From positions 21,636,909-21,700,908 of the forward strand of contig NC_031502.1 in assembly GCF_000237925.1 (NCBI RefSeq): DNA of 64,000 nucleotides. Reading direction: 5' to 3'. Positions 10,317 through 21,105 of this stretch are shown here, piece after piece; position 1 is the first letter of the stretch; each line of letters starts with the position of its first letter. Position numbers and translations under genes: made by a program. The DNA comes from Schistosoma mansoni. Lineage: Eukaryota > Platyhelminthes > Trematoda > Strigeidida > Schistosomatidae. The notes beneath the pieces are model-generated. The model did no database searches and had not been told where the DNA came from. It saw only the letters and a program-made list of their open reading frames with translations.

Positions 10317-11450
10317 ATGTGTTTCGACATTTTTACCTGTCAAATGACTGGAAGATGCAACAAAAGCATTTGCCACCGCCCAGGATGTCGATATCCTGTT
10401 GATAGCGGCATGCAGTGCGATGAGTGCAAAGGTTGGTACCACGAAGTTTGCACAAATCTAACACCTGCAGCTTTCAAGCGGTTCAGTAAAAATGGGTGCG
10501 TATGGCTATGTCAACAGTGCTGTTTGGATGCAAATAGCCTGTTAACCGAGGCCATCTCAATAGTAAATGCCGCAAAAAAGTGTCTCGGCAAGCGCGGTCG
10601 GGATACATCAGTCAGAACTCAATCTGTCGACACGCAGATTGACACAAGGCAGGCCCAAGTGAGTCCAAAAAATGCCGACCCACACTCTACAAAGGAGGAA
10701 GAACATCCTCCAAAGAGGTCTAACACAACCAGAAACTCGCGCGAAAAAGTCTCTTCTGTCCCTCGTATCAAAAATGGTGCCCAGAAGGGAACTTCCGGAA
10801 ACCGAAACCGCAAGGCTCGATCGGTTTCCAGCGCGAAAGATGACCCAATCTCCCAAGTCGTCCTGAACCTTCCGGAATCCCACAGTACGCCTGACGCGAC
10901 TGTGGTTACCACTCCAAAGAACGTTGGCGATTGGGTACGGGTCGTAAGAAAAAAACGCCAAAATGACGTAAAAGGAAATCATACCCCCACCAAAAGGGTC
11001 GACAAGCCGAGGTCTGATCACAGCGACAGATCAGTCATTCTCCATAGAGTCAAGGAGAGTGACAGCTTAGAACCGAAAGCTCGTTTTGAGCATGACATTG
11101 TGTTGATAAAACAACTACTCAACCAAGTTATGCCCAAAAACATCCCCGGAGTCACCTTGCTAAAGGTGTATAGACTAGGAAATCTAGCGCATCTGAAACC
11201 AAATCAGTCTAGACTACTCAAAGTCGTTTTCAAATCCCCAAACGAACGCGACTTAATCTTAGAAAATGGACACAAATTAAAGGGTTCAGGAGTTTTTCTC
11301 CGTAAGGACTTACCGTTGGCGGACCGTGTTAAAAGACGGGAAGCCGAAAAGGAAATACAGCTCAGATTAGACGCTGGCGAAAAAGACCTGAAAATTGTAA
11401 ATTTTCGGGTTGTGAGGCTTCGACAGAGGATGATGCCGAAGCCACTCTAG
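10317..11450 (+). CDS. LINE ORF1, PHD-finger protein
   Basis: 377 codons. A complete C4HC3 PHD-type zinc finger lies near the start: C19, C24, C34, C37, H42, C45, C65, C68. A basic, low-complexity middle (about residues 100-250, with KKRQNDVKGNH) and a C-terminal region about 255-370 follow (DIVLIKQLLNQVMPKNIPGV, then LLKVYRLG and LLKVVFKS). ORF1 proteins of LINEs bind element RNA. The finger here may contact RNA, DNA or chromatin, but that is inference. The start is the first ATG, only a few bases inside the element. The last 118 bases overlap ORF2 in the -1 frame, and a slippery heptamer sits in that overlap. Confidence 0.8.
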   Translation: MCFDIFTCQMTGRCNKSICHRPGCRYPVDSGMQCDECKGWYHEVCTNLTPAAFKRFSKNGCVWLCQQCCLDANSLLTEAISIVNAAKKCLGKRGRDTSVRTQSVDTQIDTRQAQVSPKNADPHSTKEEEHPPKRSNTTRNSREKVSSVPRIKNGAQKGTSGNRNRKARSVSSAKDDPISQVVLNLPESHSTPDATVVTTPKNVGDWVRVVRKKRQNDVKGNHTPTKRVDKPRSDHSDRSVILHRVKESDSLEPKARFEHDIVLIKQLLNQVMPKNIPGVTLLKVYRLGNLAHLKPNQSRLLKVVFKSPNERDLILENGHKLKGSGVFLRKDLPLADRVKRREAEKEIQLRLDAGEKDLKIVNFRVVRLRQRMMPKPL

Positions 11451-14269
11451 GTGAAGCACGAGGCCATTTAAATAGGCTTCGGATCTGTTATACCAACGCC
11501 CGGAGCTTACTAAATAAGCTACCGGAACTAGGTGTACAGATTGACTCAACTAGGCCAGACATAATCGCAGTCACAGAAACATGGCTGACGCCGTCTATAG
11601 ATAGTAGGGAACTTGATTTCGAGGGTTTTACATTAGTAAGGGCCGACAGAACACAAACGCGTAAAGGAGGGGGAGTAGCTCTATTCATTAGGAATGCTAT
11701 CCCATTCACCATTATCGACAGTGTATCCCATGAGAGTGGGACGTATGAATTAGTTAGCTGCCGCCTGAAATGCAGGGGACAAGAGTTGCTACTTAGTTTG
11801 ATCTATCGCAGTCCAAGCTGTGAGGCAAACGAGGTCCTGCTAAGCAGTCTCAACACTTTATCACGAAGTGATCGATGTCTAATCCTAGGGGACTTCAATG
11901 CACCCATGCTGGATTGGGGAAATCTGCGGACTGAATCGTCAGCAAATTCCTTCGAACAGGAACTAGTTGATGCGGTAATTACATGTGCCCTAGTGCAACA
12001 CGTGAAGGAAGCAACGAGGTACGACCCGGGTTCTGCATCATCCTTACTAGATCTTATATTGACTCATTATGAGGATGACGTTGCAAACCTGGATTACATG
12101 CCGCCCCTAGGCAAAAGTGATCATGCAGTTTTAAGCTTTGACTTCCATATAACTGTCGATCACGAGTACGCTTCAGCTCAATCCAGACCTAACGTCTGGA
12201 AAGCAAACATACCAGACATCATGAAATCAGCATCATCAGTAGATTGGAAAATAGACCCAGAGTCATCAATCGAAACGGCTTGGGACATATTCCGGAATTT
12301 ATACTTAGAAGTTACCGCCCCCCACATCCCTTGGACTACACCTAAGAGAACGAGAAACTCCCCACCGTGGTTCAGTAGGGAGGTTCGCATCCTTCTCCGT
12401 AAAAGAAGGAAAATGTGGGACAGATTTAGGTTACTGGGGACTGAAGAGGCAAAATCTCAGTATCAAAAGGCTCGAAATACCTGTGCCTCAACCCTCCGTA
12501 AGGCCAGAAAGCTGTACGAAGAGAAAATCGTTAGGGAATCCATAGAATGCCCTAAACGCTTGTATTCGTATATAAACCAAAGGACAAAAAGAAGAAGAAA
12601 TGTTCCTTCACTATGGGGAGACAGTACTGCCACATCACTAGTGGAGGACGACTTTGGCAAAGCTCAAGTATTCTCTAAATACTTTAGCGATGTATACACC
12701 ATAGAAACACCCTTCTCACCAGTCCATGAAAATCCCCCCACACAAGCACTGGACAGCGTAACCATTAAAGAACTCGATGTCTTTGGTCTGCTAGTTAAGC
12801 TTGACATAGGTAAATCCACTGGACCCGATGAACTGCATCCTAGGTTACTAAAGGAATTAGCTAACTTTGTTGCGAACCCTTTAAGTGTATGTTTTAATCT
12901 ATCCGTAACCCAGGGTCGTCTACCAAAAGACTGGAAGAACGCCATAGTAAGTCCAGTCTTCAAAACAGGTACAAAACATAAGCCTGAGAATTACCGACCA
13001 ATTAGCCTAACTAGTGTGGTTGTTAAAATCTTAGAAAAGATTATTCGGAAGGAGCTGTTAAAGTATCTCGATGAAAACCGGCTCCTCTCCGAAAAGCAGC
13101 ATGGTTTTAGAACAGGTTACTCTTGTCTCACAAACTTATTAGTCGCTCGTGAAAGCTGGTGCGCTCTTAAGGACCAAAAATTACCTATAGACGTAGCTTA
13201 CATCGATTTCAGCAAAGCTTTCGACAAAGTTCCGCATAACCGGCTATTATATAAGCTAAGGAATGTCGGGATTGGAGGCAATCTATTGATGTGGATAAAA
13301 GACTTCCTGGTTGGGCGTCAACAAAGAGTAAGGGTGAACTCCAAGTTGTCTAGCTGGGAAACTGTGCTTAGTGGAGTCCCCCAGGGTACAGTTTTGGGGC
13401 CAGTGTTATTCCTCCTGTACGTAAATGATCTCCCTCGTCTACTATCGTCATCGGTCTTACTCTATGCTGATGATGTCAAGATATGGAGAGCGATACAAAG
13501 CAAGGGCGATAGCTTAGAACTTCAAAATGACCTGGAGAGATTATCTGAATGGTCCCAAACCTGGCAATTGCCGATAAACACTTCCAAGTGTATTGTGATG
13601 CATATTGGCCACCAGGGTACAGATACATACACGATGAATAACACTGAGTTACCTATTGTTCAGGCACACAATGACTTAGGCGTCATCGTTAGTCAAGACT
13701 TAAAGACTACTGCACACTGCCGTGCAATAGCCGCCAAAGGTTTTAGGACTTTATGGTCCATACGCAGGGCTTTTAGGCATCTCGACGCTAAAACGTTTCT
13801 GACTTTGTATACAGTGTTCGTACGCCCTAAACTTGAGTACTGCATACAAGCAGCTAGCCCCTGCCTAAAAAAAGACAGTGAACTCTTGGAAAGGGTTCAG
13901 AGAACAGCAACTAGGCTGATTCCCGGAATAGCGAAGCTCCCGTATGGTACTAGACTGACCAAGCTAAACCTATTCCCGCTGTCATATAGAAGAATCAGAG
14001 GCGATTTGATTACAGCTTTCAAATTGCTTAATGACAAATTTGCACCTGATATGCCCTCATTTTTCTTGTCTTCCAAAACAGAAAATCTACGAGGACACTC
14101 CAAAAAAGTTCACAAGCCCCGAACGAATTACTTGTCAGCTGACTACCGACTTTCCCATCGAATAATCAACGAGTGGAATTCATTACCTCAGCACGTGGTT
14201 GAGGCTCCATCCGTCGACTCCTTCAAAAGAAAGTTGGATCAGCTGAGAGACCATCATCGCCAGGACTAA
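11333..14269 (+). CDS. LINE ORF2, endonuclease and reverse transcriptase
   Basis: The open frame runs from a stop at 11330-11332 to the TAA before the 3' end. It begins with an APE-type endonuclease: CYTNARSLLNKL, then DIIAVTETWL (metal-binding Glu), then CLILGDFNAP and GKSDHAVLSF (catalytic Asp and His). A reverse transcriptase follows: [52 protein letters not shown] and LLYADDVKIW at about 13457-13486. The C-terminal part includes RIINEWNSLPQHVVEA. No ATG occurs in this frame before the endonuclease is well under way (first Met in APMLDW), so normal initiation would lose the domain's first third. Translation therefore probably needs frameshift or reinitiation from ORF1. Confidence 0.85.
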   Translation, partial: KTGSRKGNTAQIRRWRKRPENCKFSGCEASTEDDAEATLGEARGHLNRLRICYTNARSLLNKLPELGVQIDSTRPDIIAVTETWLTPSIDSRELDFEGFTLVRADRTQTRKGGGVALFIRNAIPFTIIDSVSHESGTYELVSCRLKCRGQELLLSLIYRSPSCEANEVLLSSLNTLSRSDRCLILGDFNAPMLDWGNLRTESSANSFEQELVDAVITCALVQHVKEATRYDPGSASSLLDLILTHYEDDVANLDYMPPLGKSDHAVLSFDFHITVDHEYASAQSRPNVWKANIPDIMKSASSVDWKIDPESSIETAWDIFRNLYLEVTAPHIPWTTPKRTRNSPPWFSREVRILLRKRRKMWDRFRLLGTEEAKSQYQKARNTCASTLRKARKLYEEKIVRESIECPKRLYSYINQRTKRRRNVPSLWGDSTATSLVEDDFGKAQVFSKYFSDVYTIETPFSPVHENPPTQALDSVTIKELDVFGLLVKLDIGKSTGPDELHPRLLKELANFVANPLSVCFNLSVTQGRLPKDWKNAIVSPVFKTGTKHKPENYRPISLTSVVVKILEKIIRKELLKYLDENRLLSEKQHGFRTGYSCLTNLLVARESWCALKDQKLPIDVAYIDFSKAFDKVPHNRLLYKLRNVGIGGNLLMWIKDFLVGRQQRVRVNSKLSSWETVLSGVPQGTVLGPVLFLLYVNDLPRLLSSSVLLYADDVKIWRAIQSKGDSLELQNDLERLSEWSQTWQLPINTSKCIVMHIGHQGTDTYTMNNTELPIVQAHNDLGVIVSQDLKTTAHCRAIAAKGFRTLWSIRRAFRHLDAKTFLTLYTVFVRPKLEYCIQAASPCLKKDSELLERVQRTATRLIPGIAKLPYGTRLTKLNLFPLSYRRIRGDLITAFKLLNDKFAPDMPSFFLSSKTENLRGHSKKVHKPRTNYLSADYRLSHRIINEWNSLPQHVVEAPSVDSFKRKLDQLRDHHRQD
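11399..11405 (+). promoter_or_regulatory. Candidate -1 frameshift heptamer AAATTTT
   Basis: In the ORF1 frame the codons are GTA AAT TTT CGG, so the heptamer is set as A AAT TTT, the X XXY YYZ pattern. A -1 slip continues exactly into the ORF2 frame (TCG GGT TGT GAG). The same word and phase are kept in the decayed copy near 44633-44641. A downstream stimulatory structure was not established. Confidence 0.45.
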
Positions 14270-14689
14270 CACAGGCCATCAAGCCTCCTGTCCTTTCCAA
14301 ACTGAAACTGAAACTGATTTGGAAATATCGGTGGATGCATTCCGCGCCAAAAATTCAAACGTTAATCTGAGTCTGATTTTAAGTGGAATAAATAATAATC
14401 TGACATATATTCATACTTAATAATCCTATTTTAATAATAATTGCGTGAGGTGTACCTTATATGTTTTACCGGTTCATCTAAATAATATTGAATAAAACCT
14501 AGTCATTTAACTGTTGTTATCACAGACGTCACCAATCGTCATAATCATACTTTAATAAGTCTCTCTAGAGAGTATAAAGTAAAATGTTTTTCGGGATTAC
14601 ATTAAAGAACAATGCCAAGTACATTTTGTCCTTATCACTCTTTATGTATTTCAAATATGAATGAGTATTTATTTGAAATTATGGCCAGA

Positions 14690-14995
14690 ATGGGGTTTGT
14701 GAAGACTGTAAATACTTGAATAGTTGAATTCATCAGTCGATTAAAGCTAGACCACCATAGAAAACCTAGAAGCACTGAAAAATCGTTTCTTTCTAGTATG
14801 GGACTAATCAGCGATGCATGTCCACGATTTCGCACGTGGGATTCAAACCCGGAGCCTTCGGTCTCTCGCGCGAACGCCTAAACCTTAGACCACTAATCCG
14901 GCATACTGCTGAGAAATCCTATACTAGGAAGAGAGACCATCCAGTTCTTCCAGGTTTTCCATGATGGTCTGGGTTACAATGAATCATGAATTCAA
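14690..14995. repeat. Family B fold-back element, diverged
   Basis: Left arm GCTAGACCACCATAGAAAAC, then a minus tRNA-like segment (GGGATTCAAACCCGG, TTAGACCACTAATCCGGC), then the inverted arm ending GGTTTTCCATGATGGTCTGG. Both hammerhead cores are degraded. Confidence 0.65.
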
Positions 14996-15335
14996 TTATT
15001 AAAGTATTTATCTATAATAGTTCCTCTTGCCTTATCGATCATGATCCATTCATTCGATTATTAATAAATAAGTTTTGACATAGACATATATGTAGGACAG
15101 ACATATCTAATGAAAAAACAAATTCATCATACCAATGTCTATCCTACGTGATTTCATTGATAGCCTACCTTGACTTTTTCAAGGTTATAGGATTTTTTTA
15201 TCAGAAGGGGGGTTTTTGCGGAGATTATAATGATTGTTATTACATGTGTGTTGACCACTAATATTTTTTTTTTCAACTCGTATCTTAACTGATTTATGAT
15301 TGGTCAATTATTGAACATTTGACCTTGTCATGATT

Positions 15336-15350
15336 ATGAATATAAAATAG
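15336..15350 (+). promoter_or_regulatory. Possible TATA element upstream of SOCS-box gene
   Basis: TGAATATAAAATAGA lies about 100 bases before the ATG at 15439. In DNA this AT-rich the match may be chance. Confidence 0.2.
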
Positions 15351-15438
15351 ATACATTTTCGTTAATAAAATAATGAAGTTATAGATCTGAGTATTTAGAT
15401 ATTTTTCCTTTTTTGTATTTTATTATTGATTTTCGATT

Positions 15439-17017
15439 ATGAGTAGTAATAAAAAAAATCGATTTACACCAATATGGATTACATGTTTTTGTATTGATTC
15501 CCGTTCTGCATTACTTGAAGATGCTGATAGGAAACTAGCTCGTTCAATACAAAAAGGTAATCTTCCAGCAATTGAACGTGCATTAAAACGAATAAAACAA
15601 CCATTAAATAATTTAACATTAACAGTTAAACGACGTCATTTAAATACATCATATCAATGTTTAATTAATCATCAATCTAATGAAACAATACCATTTATTA
15701 ATTTTTATCAAGAATGTTCACCAGTTTTATGGGCTATAGATTGTTTACAATGGAATGTTTTACCATTATTATCAAAATTTGGTTTAGATATGAATCGTCC
15801 ACAAATATGTCGTCGTTGGACATATATATATACATCAAATAATCGATCAAATACATCACCATATCGTAAATTTTGGACACGTGGTCATTATACATATCAA
15901 TCAGCATTAGATTATTTTTTTGCTAGTATTTATGAATTAATTGGTGAATATAAATTGAATTATCATGATTTAAATGAACCAAATCCATTAATATTTTATT
16001 TATCTCATTTATCAACTATTTTATCAAAAGGTGTTGATGTACATCGTATTGATTCTGTTATTATATTTAATTCATTAGCAATTAGTTTTAATCAATATTT
16101 ATATCAATATACCAATAATCATTCATTTATATCCGATATATCAGAAAATGATGATGATAATAATAATAATAATAAATCATTTATTGAATTAATTATATTA
16201 AAAAAATTAATTGAAAATGGTTTTTCACAATTTGAATTTATGGATTATTTATATTCATATTGTAATTGGTTTAATATATTATTATGTATAATATGTCATC
16301 CTAAAATATATTTATATAATAATAATAACAATAATAATAACAATAATAATTATAATAATAATAATTACAATAATAATAATTATAGTAATAATGGTGATAA
16401 TAATAACAATAATAATAGTAATAATAATATTAAAAATAATAATAGTAATAATTATAATAATAACTTGTCAATAATTATTAAACAATCAACATTATTATTA
16501 ATTAATTTACTTATATTAAAATGTTCATTACCAAATTTTAATGATTTTAATGAATCAATAGAAAATTTACATTTACATAAAATTTATACAAAATGTTATA
16601 ATAATAATAATAATAATGAAAACATAATTAATAATGAAGAATTTAATAAAAATTTAATTAAATTATATAATTTATGTAAAAATTTTATTTATCAACCATT
16701 TAGTTTAAAAATTTTATGTAGAAATAAAATAAGAAAACAAATTGGTGGAATAAATTTTTATAAAAAAACAAAAAAATTTAATTTACCAATAAAATTAATA
16801 AAATTTATACAATATATTAATTATGAAGATTTATTATGTAATAATAATAATATACCAATGGAATTTATTAAATTAGCACAAGGTGAATGGATAGATAGAA
16901 TGAATTCAACAAGATATAATAATAATAGTAATAATAATAATAATGAAGAATATATGAATCCATTAAATCGATCTAATTATGTGGATCAAATCAATCATAA
17001 TCATTCCACAATATGTT

Positions 17018-17051
<34 letters not shown>

Positions 17052-17274
17052 AGAATATATGAATCCATTAAATCGATCTAATTATCGAGATCCAATCATT
17101 CATAATCATTGTATTGAACAAGAAAATAATAATAATAATAATAATGTTTTAAAACGTGGTCGAGCATCAGAACGTCAACATCATATTTATCAACATAGAA
17201 TGAATAATGATCAAAATGATAAACAATCAATACGATCTACATCTGCTCCATTACCTAGAACAATTATGATATGA
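15439..17274 (+). CDS. Ankyrin-like/SOCS-box protein with poly-Asn inserts
   Basis: An intronless 611-codon ORF, very AT-rich. Two ankyrin-like helical pairs are visible near the N-terminus (about residues 31-52, RKLARSIQKGNLPAIERALK; and 93-119, SPVLWAIDCLQWNVLPLLSK). Residues about 420-461 fit a SOCS box: a BC box SLKILCRNKIRKQIGG (422-437), then LPIKLIKFIQYI from residue 449. This layout resembles ASB proteins, substrate adaptors that join elongin B/C and a cullin-RING ubiquitin ligase. Function here is inferred from the family. Poly-Asn tracts interrupt the fold (about 294-346 and shorter ones later). A 105-bp tandem duplication gives two EEYMNPLNRSNY units with Asn runs (from 16945 and 17050). 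The Cul5-box proline pattern is only partly kept (LPIK). Other ankyrin proteins remain possible. Confidence 0.7.
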
Positions 17275-17424
17275 AAGAAAAATGTTAGAGATATCTTCTA
17301 CTTGGAAACTATGATTTATCTCAGGGATAATTAAAAGAGAAAAAAAAATTAATAATTGAGTACCAAGTTTTTAATAATTTCATTTATTTTCTTGTTACCT
17401 TGTTTATTTAAAGTAATTAGTCCT

Positions 17425-18115
17425 TTTGATAAATTACGATAGTGTAAAATAAAATGAAGACGAAGATGAAGATTATCAGAACTATATGATGATGAGATAT
17501 TAACGTAATACATTATGAACAATCTAATCCTCCTCTCCCCCACCCCATTTCTAGTCTAGTTGAACTTTTATTGTTATATATATATATATATAAATGTTCT
17601 TAACAAGTATATAATGTATGGAGTCTTCTTTTCACGAATTTAAAACAATTAGTCCCTTTTGATAAATTTTGATCATACAATAAGAAGACAAAGTTTATCA
17701 GAATTATGTGATGAGATATTTGTGCAATATATTTCGAATAATCGAATCACATATATACTTGTTGAGAACATTTATTGAAACTTTAACCATGCAAAAATTC
17801 AAACCCCCTTTATGTATTCAAAAACAATTTGTTCTCACCTTAAACCTACCCTGGTAATATTAGTTTATTATCCAAAGTGATTAGATCTCGAATTGTTTTC
17901 ACATTATTATTATTATTATTATTATCCTTGTCTCCTCCAACCCCCCCCATTATCAGTCTAGTTGACCTTTTATTCATCAGATATAAAAGTTCTTAATAAA
18001 TATGTAATGTATGATCAAATTGATTCAAAATGTATTGCGTTCATATCTCATCATCATATAGTTCTGATAATCTTTGTCTTCTTCTTCTTCTTTTTATTTT
18101 ACACTATTGAAACTT
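17425..18115. repeat. Inverted repeat downstream of SOCS-box gene
   Basis: The left arm around 17425-17530 (with AGATTATCAGAACTATATGA) is matched in reverse by the right arm at 18010-18115 (TCATATAGTTCTGATAATCT), and a partial direct copy lies between at 17645-17720. The arms are about 100 bp. The segment could be a hairpin-forming 3' transcript region or a decayed transposon. No open frame. Confidence 0.5.
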
Positions 18116-19060
18116 GTTTATAATGAATTGAAATTGTTATTCTATTCAATTAGGTGTACAGTAAATTCTAATTTTATCATATTGTGCTTCTTTTGTTGTT
18201 GTTGTTGTTCTTCTTTCTTATTGATTGTTGTTTTGTCGAAATTCTTAGTTTGTTATATCGAATTGATTATTCATTGTATATTGATGATTTAGTATCTGGG
18301 AAGTTTAGATAAATGTTTCATATCTATACCCTTAATCATAATAATTAGAAGATGAATAAAGATATTAAAGTAATATTGAATAAAGATTCATGTATCTATA
18401 CATTGTTAATACTTTAATTAAAAAAATTAAAATTAGAATATACAATTATTGAACATTCCTATGATAATGACACTAATGAATTATTGATTAGTTAAATATT
18501 GATTTGTATAGTTACTTAGATATAAATATGACTATAGTCAGGGTTGTGGGGGGAGGAGGTTTGTTTTTTCCTATTAGATTATTATCAGTTTTTTTTTTTA
18601 AAGAAAAAAGATCTTTTATAGAAATTCTTTAATAATTGTAAGTACAATCTTTGATGTATGGTAAATTTATATGTTAATCTTTTATATACTATGTCAACTT
18701 CAAAAGTTATCACCCCTATGATGATTTTAATCATTTAGCATATTATTGTTTATGTTTTTTTTGTATGAATATTGATTTGTTTATTTTATTAGTATCTATG
18801 TATACATTGATCATATGTAAATATATAAACATAAATATTGAATTCATTATAAAAGATATATCCTTAAAGAAAGATGAAATAAACCAAATTACACTCCTCC
18901 CCTTCTGATAAAACAAACCCCCAATGAAATAATACATTTTAGAAGTTGTTTTATTACTTATTGATTTTTTTTGTTTATTTGTTGATTGTTTTTAAAGGAA
19001 AACAAATAAAAAGAACTCTTTATTCAACCATGTTTTTTTTTCATTCTTCTTCGCTGAGAT
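18116..19060. other. AT-rich stretch without recognised gene
   Basis: Low-complexity TTG and TA runs and homopolymers. No exon or repeat shared with the rest of the window was recognised, apart from a terminus-like CCCCTTCTGATAAAAC at 18899, which resembles the outer end of family B. Confidence 0.35.
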
Positions 19061-19066
19061 TATACA

Positions 19067-19715
19067 AATATATTATTCGATCATAAGTGTCTTCGAAGCA
19101 TTGCTTGTATATGCTGGGATCACAGGGTAAGTAATACAGTTGTTAGGAAACGGGTACTAGGTAAGGATGACAAATTGATTGATAAAGTATTGAAACTTCA
19201 TCAGTTGAGATGGCTAGGACATGTGTTATGTATGCCCAACAACCGACTGCCCCGACGTGCAATGCTTTATGGTGTAGGAGTAGGTTGAAAGAAAGCTAGG
19301 GGCGGCCAGACCAAAACGTGGCACAAATCTATGAAGTCAGTGACAAGTGAACTGAGCCATGTTGGTAGGTGTAGACTACCTGGTTGGGATTCGCAGTCGA
19401 TGGTTAGAGACCTTGAATGACATTGCTCAAAATCGTTTGCAATGGCGAAGGTGCATACACTCTTTGTGTTCTATCAAATTCTAATCTTCTGAATTCTTCA
19501 TGTTTCTACTATTTTCTCTTTCCAAATTTATTTCACTGGATTATACTCCTTCAATAATATCTTCAAACCCTAATCTTTCGGTTTACTGCTTATACTCTTA
19601 CTATTTCTACCACTATGGGATTTGAATCGACAACTTCATCTCTGTGCTAATGTGGTATGGCAACTTGAACTGATGTACGTACGTACGAAGTTCTACATTG
19701 TGACTGACTGACTAA
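19067..19715 (+). mobile_element. 3' end of (TGAC)n-tailed RTE-like LINE
   Basis: A 5'-truncated copy encoding the C-terminal LINE region with RWLGHVL.MPNNRLPRRAM and WDSR, broken by stops, then a 3' UTR with TACGTACGTACGAAGTTC and a TGACTGACTGACTAA end. The opposite-strand copy at 60797-61690 shares the whole 3' part. Confidence 0.7.
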
Positions 19716-19994
19716 TTTTTCCTATTTAATGTCGTACATCAACTCGGCGCCCAAATACAACGAAACTATTCGTTCTAATTTAAACAAAAGTTCTTAAATA
19801 TAACTTAGTTTGTGTACTAAATTGTACTGCCTCTTATTCACATGAATATATGAGTTGAATATATAGAACATTTTGAATGATTGTATAATTTACACAAACA
19901 TATAATCTAGATAATTGATAGGCTATTTATTAAATTGATGGTAAGAATTCGAATGTGCTATTCAAGTGTTAATCCGATTTAATGAATATTATTC

Positions 19995-20282
19995 CAGGTT
20001 AAATTCACTTAGTTTTGTTTGTTTGAATCTTCACATTGATGTTTAGGACTGCAACTAGTCAGTCTCTAATTGGCATATGTGCATACTGAGCGTATTGCTA
20101 TGAGGACTCAGTAGCTGAGTGGATAACGTGATGGTGTTTGAAGCGAAAGGTACTGGGTTCGAGTCCTAGAGTGAACATTAACTCTGAGATGCAGGCACGT
20201 CCAGCTGACGAGTTTCAAATAGGATGAAACGCACGTCAAACTGGATTCCTTTGTTAGCTACTATCCATCTTTGCTTATTATT
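19995..20282. repeat. Family A hammerhead SINE, fold-back composite
   Basis: A minus-strand tail (AAATTCACTTAGTTTTG to CGTATTGCTATG) is joined to a plus-strand head (GGACTCAGTAGCTGAGTGGA, B box GGGTTCGAGTCC) and a hammerhead at 20190-20250. The core has CTGACGAG and GAAAC and reads GTCAAACTGG at the cleavage site. Confidence 0.8.
20190..20250 (+). ncRNA. Hammerhead core, AAA-insertion variant
   Basis: CTGACGAG, weak stem II, GATGAAAC, then ACGTC followed by AAA and CTGGAT. Stem I (ATCCAG/CTGGAT in the consensus) is pushed three bases from the scissile site, so cleavage would be expected to be impaired. Confidence 0.55.
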
Positions 20283-20324
20283 CCAGGTTGTTATATGAAT
20301 TAGTAATCGGTCAATTAATTGCAA

Positions 20325-20470
20325 TTTATGATGGGGTTTTGTTCTCTGAGCTGGATGGTTTGGTCGTGGAGCTTTCATCGTTCTTCTGGACGACATTATG
20401 AGCACAAAACTTTGGGTAGACGTGAAGTGTTTGAATTTCTCTACATGTGGTTCACAGGTTATCATGTACA
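20325..20470 (-). repeat. Penelope-like-style repeat copy
   Basis: Second copy of the repeat at 1170-1330. The stem II hairpin remains, but the CTGATGA box is mutated in this copy. Confidence 0.35.
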
Positions 20471-20846
20471 CTTTGATATTGATTGGTTGTTTTGGAACTT
20501 AGATCTATCATTGTTTACTTGTTTATTTTGGTTGTATCTCTCATTAGTTTGATTTATGTTCTTATGTTTCTGCATAGTTTTCCTGATTGGTTGATAAATT
20601 GGATTGATTTCAATGTGCTTGTTTATTGCTGATTGACCTGAGTGCCAAGCTTCTAAAAAATTATCAAATCAAGCTATTCAGTCATCTATTCTCATTCTTA
20701 TTGAGATGTTTTAAAGTATATTTCTTGTAAAAACAACCTATAATTTGTTTAAAGAATTAATATCAGAAGGGGTTTAGTGGAGATTTAGTATTTTCATAGT
20801 TGAAAGCGTGAGTCAATTGAAGCTAGACCACCATGGAAAACCTGGA

Positions 20847-20896
20847 AGCACTGGACGGCCGTTTCGTCCCATTATGGAACTCCTCAGCAGTGCGCG
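20847..20896 (-). ncRNA. Hammerhead core, left arm of family B
   Basis: The minus strand has GCACTG, CTGAGGAG, stem II TTCC/GGGA, CGAAAC, ACGGCCGT, GTC, CAGTGC. All invariant residues and a six-pair stem I are present. Confidence 0.7.
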
Positions 20897-21105
20897 TCCA
20901 CGACCAGTGGAGTTCAAACCACGTCTGTTGTGAGATATCAACTCACTGAAGACAATTGGTGAACGGTTGCTCAAATTTCATGGATTGGTTGAAGTTAGAC
21001 ATTAACACCGTTGGATGCCGGCTCTGTGGTCTATCGGTTAAGTGCTCTGGTGCGGGACTGGTAGGTCCTGGGTTCGAATCTCGCTCGTGAGGCGGGATCG
21101 TGGAT

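Larger units (their letters stand above)
10313..14315 (+). mobile_element. Nearly complete CR1-like LINE
   Basis: Holds ORF1 (10317-11450) and ORF2 (open 11333-14269), ending in short tandem repeats AAACTGAAACTGAAACTGA as many CR1-type elements do. The 5' UTR seen in the related copy at 43210-43790 is absent, so this copy is truncated just before ORF1. Both frames are open, so it is young compared with the 43-47 kb copy. Confidence 0.85.

Noticed and set aside
10608-11021. Long minus-strand ORFs inside LINE ORF1
   Set aside because: Shadows of a real coding frame; no motif and no conservation in the second LINE copy.
20935-21100. tRNA-like sequences with A and B boxes in families A and B (also 1868, 23640, 25360, 38960)
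   Set aside because: They lack a closed acceptor stem and full cloverleaf and repeat many times next to hammerheads, so they are SINE heads and not tRNA genes.
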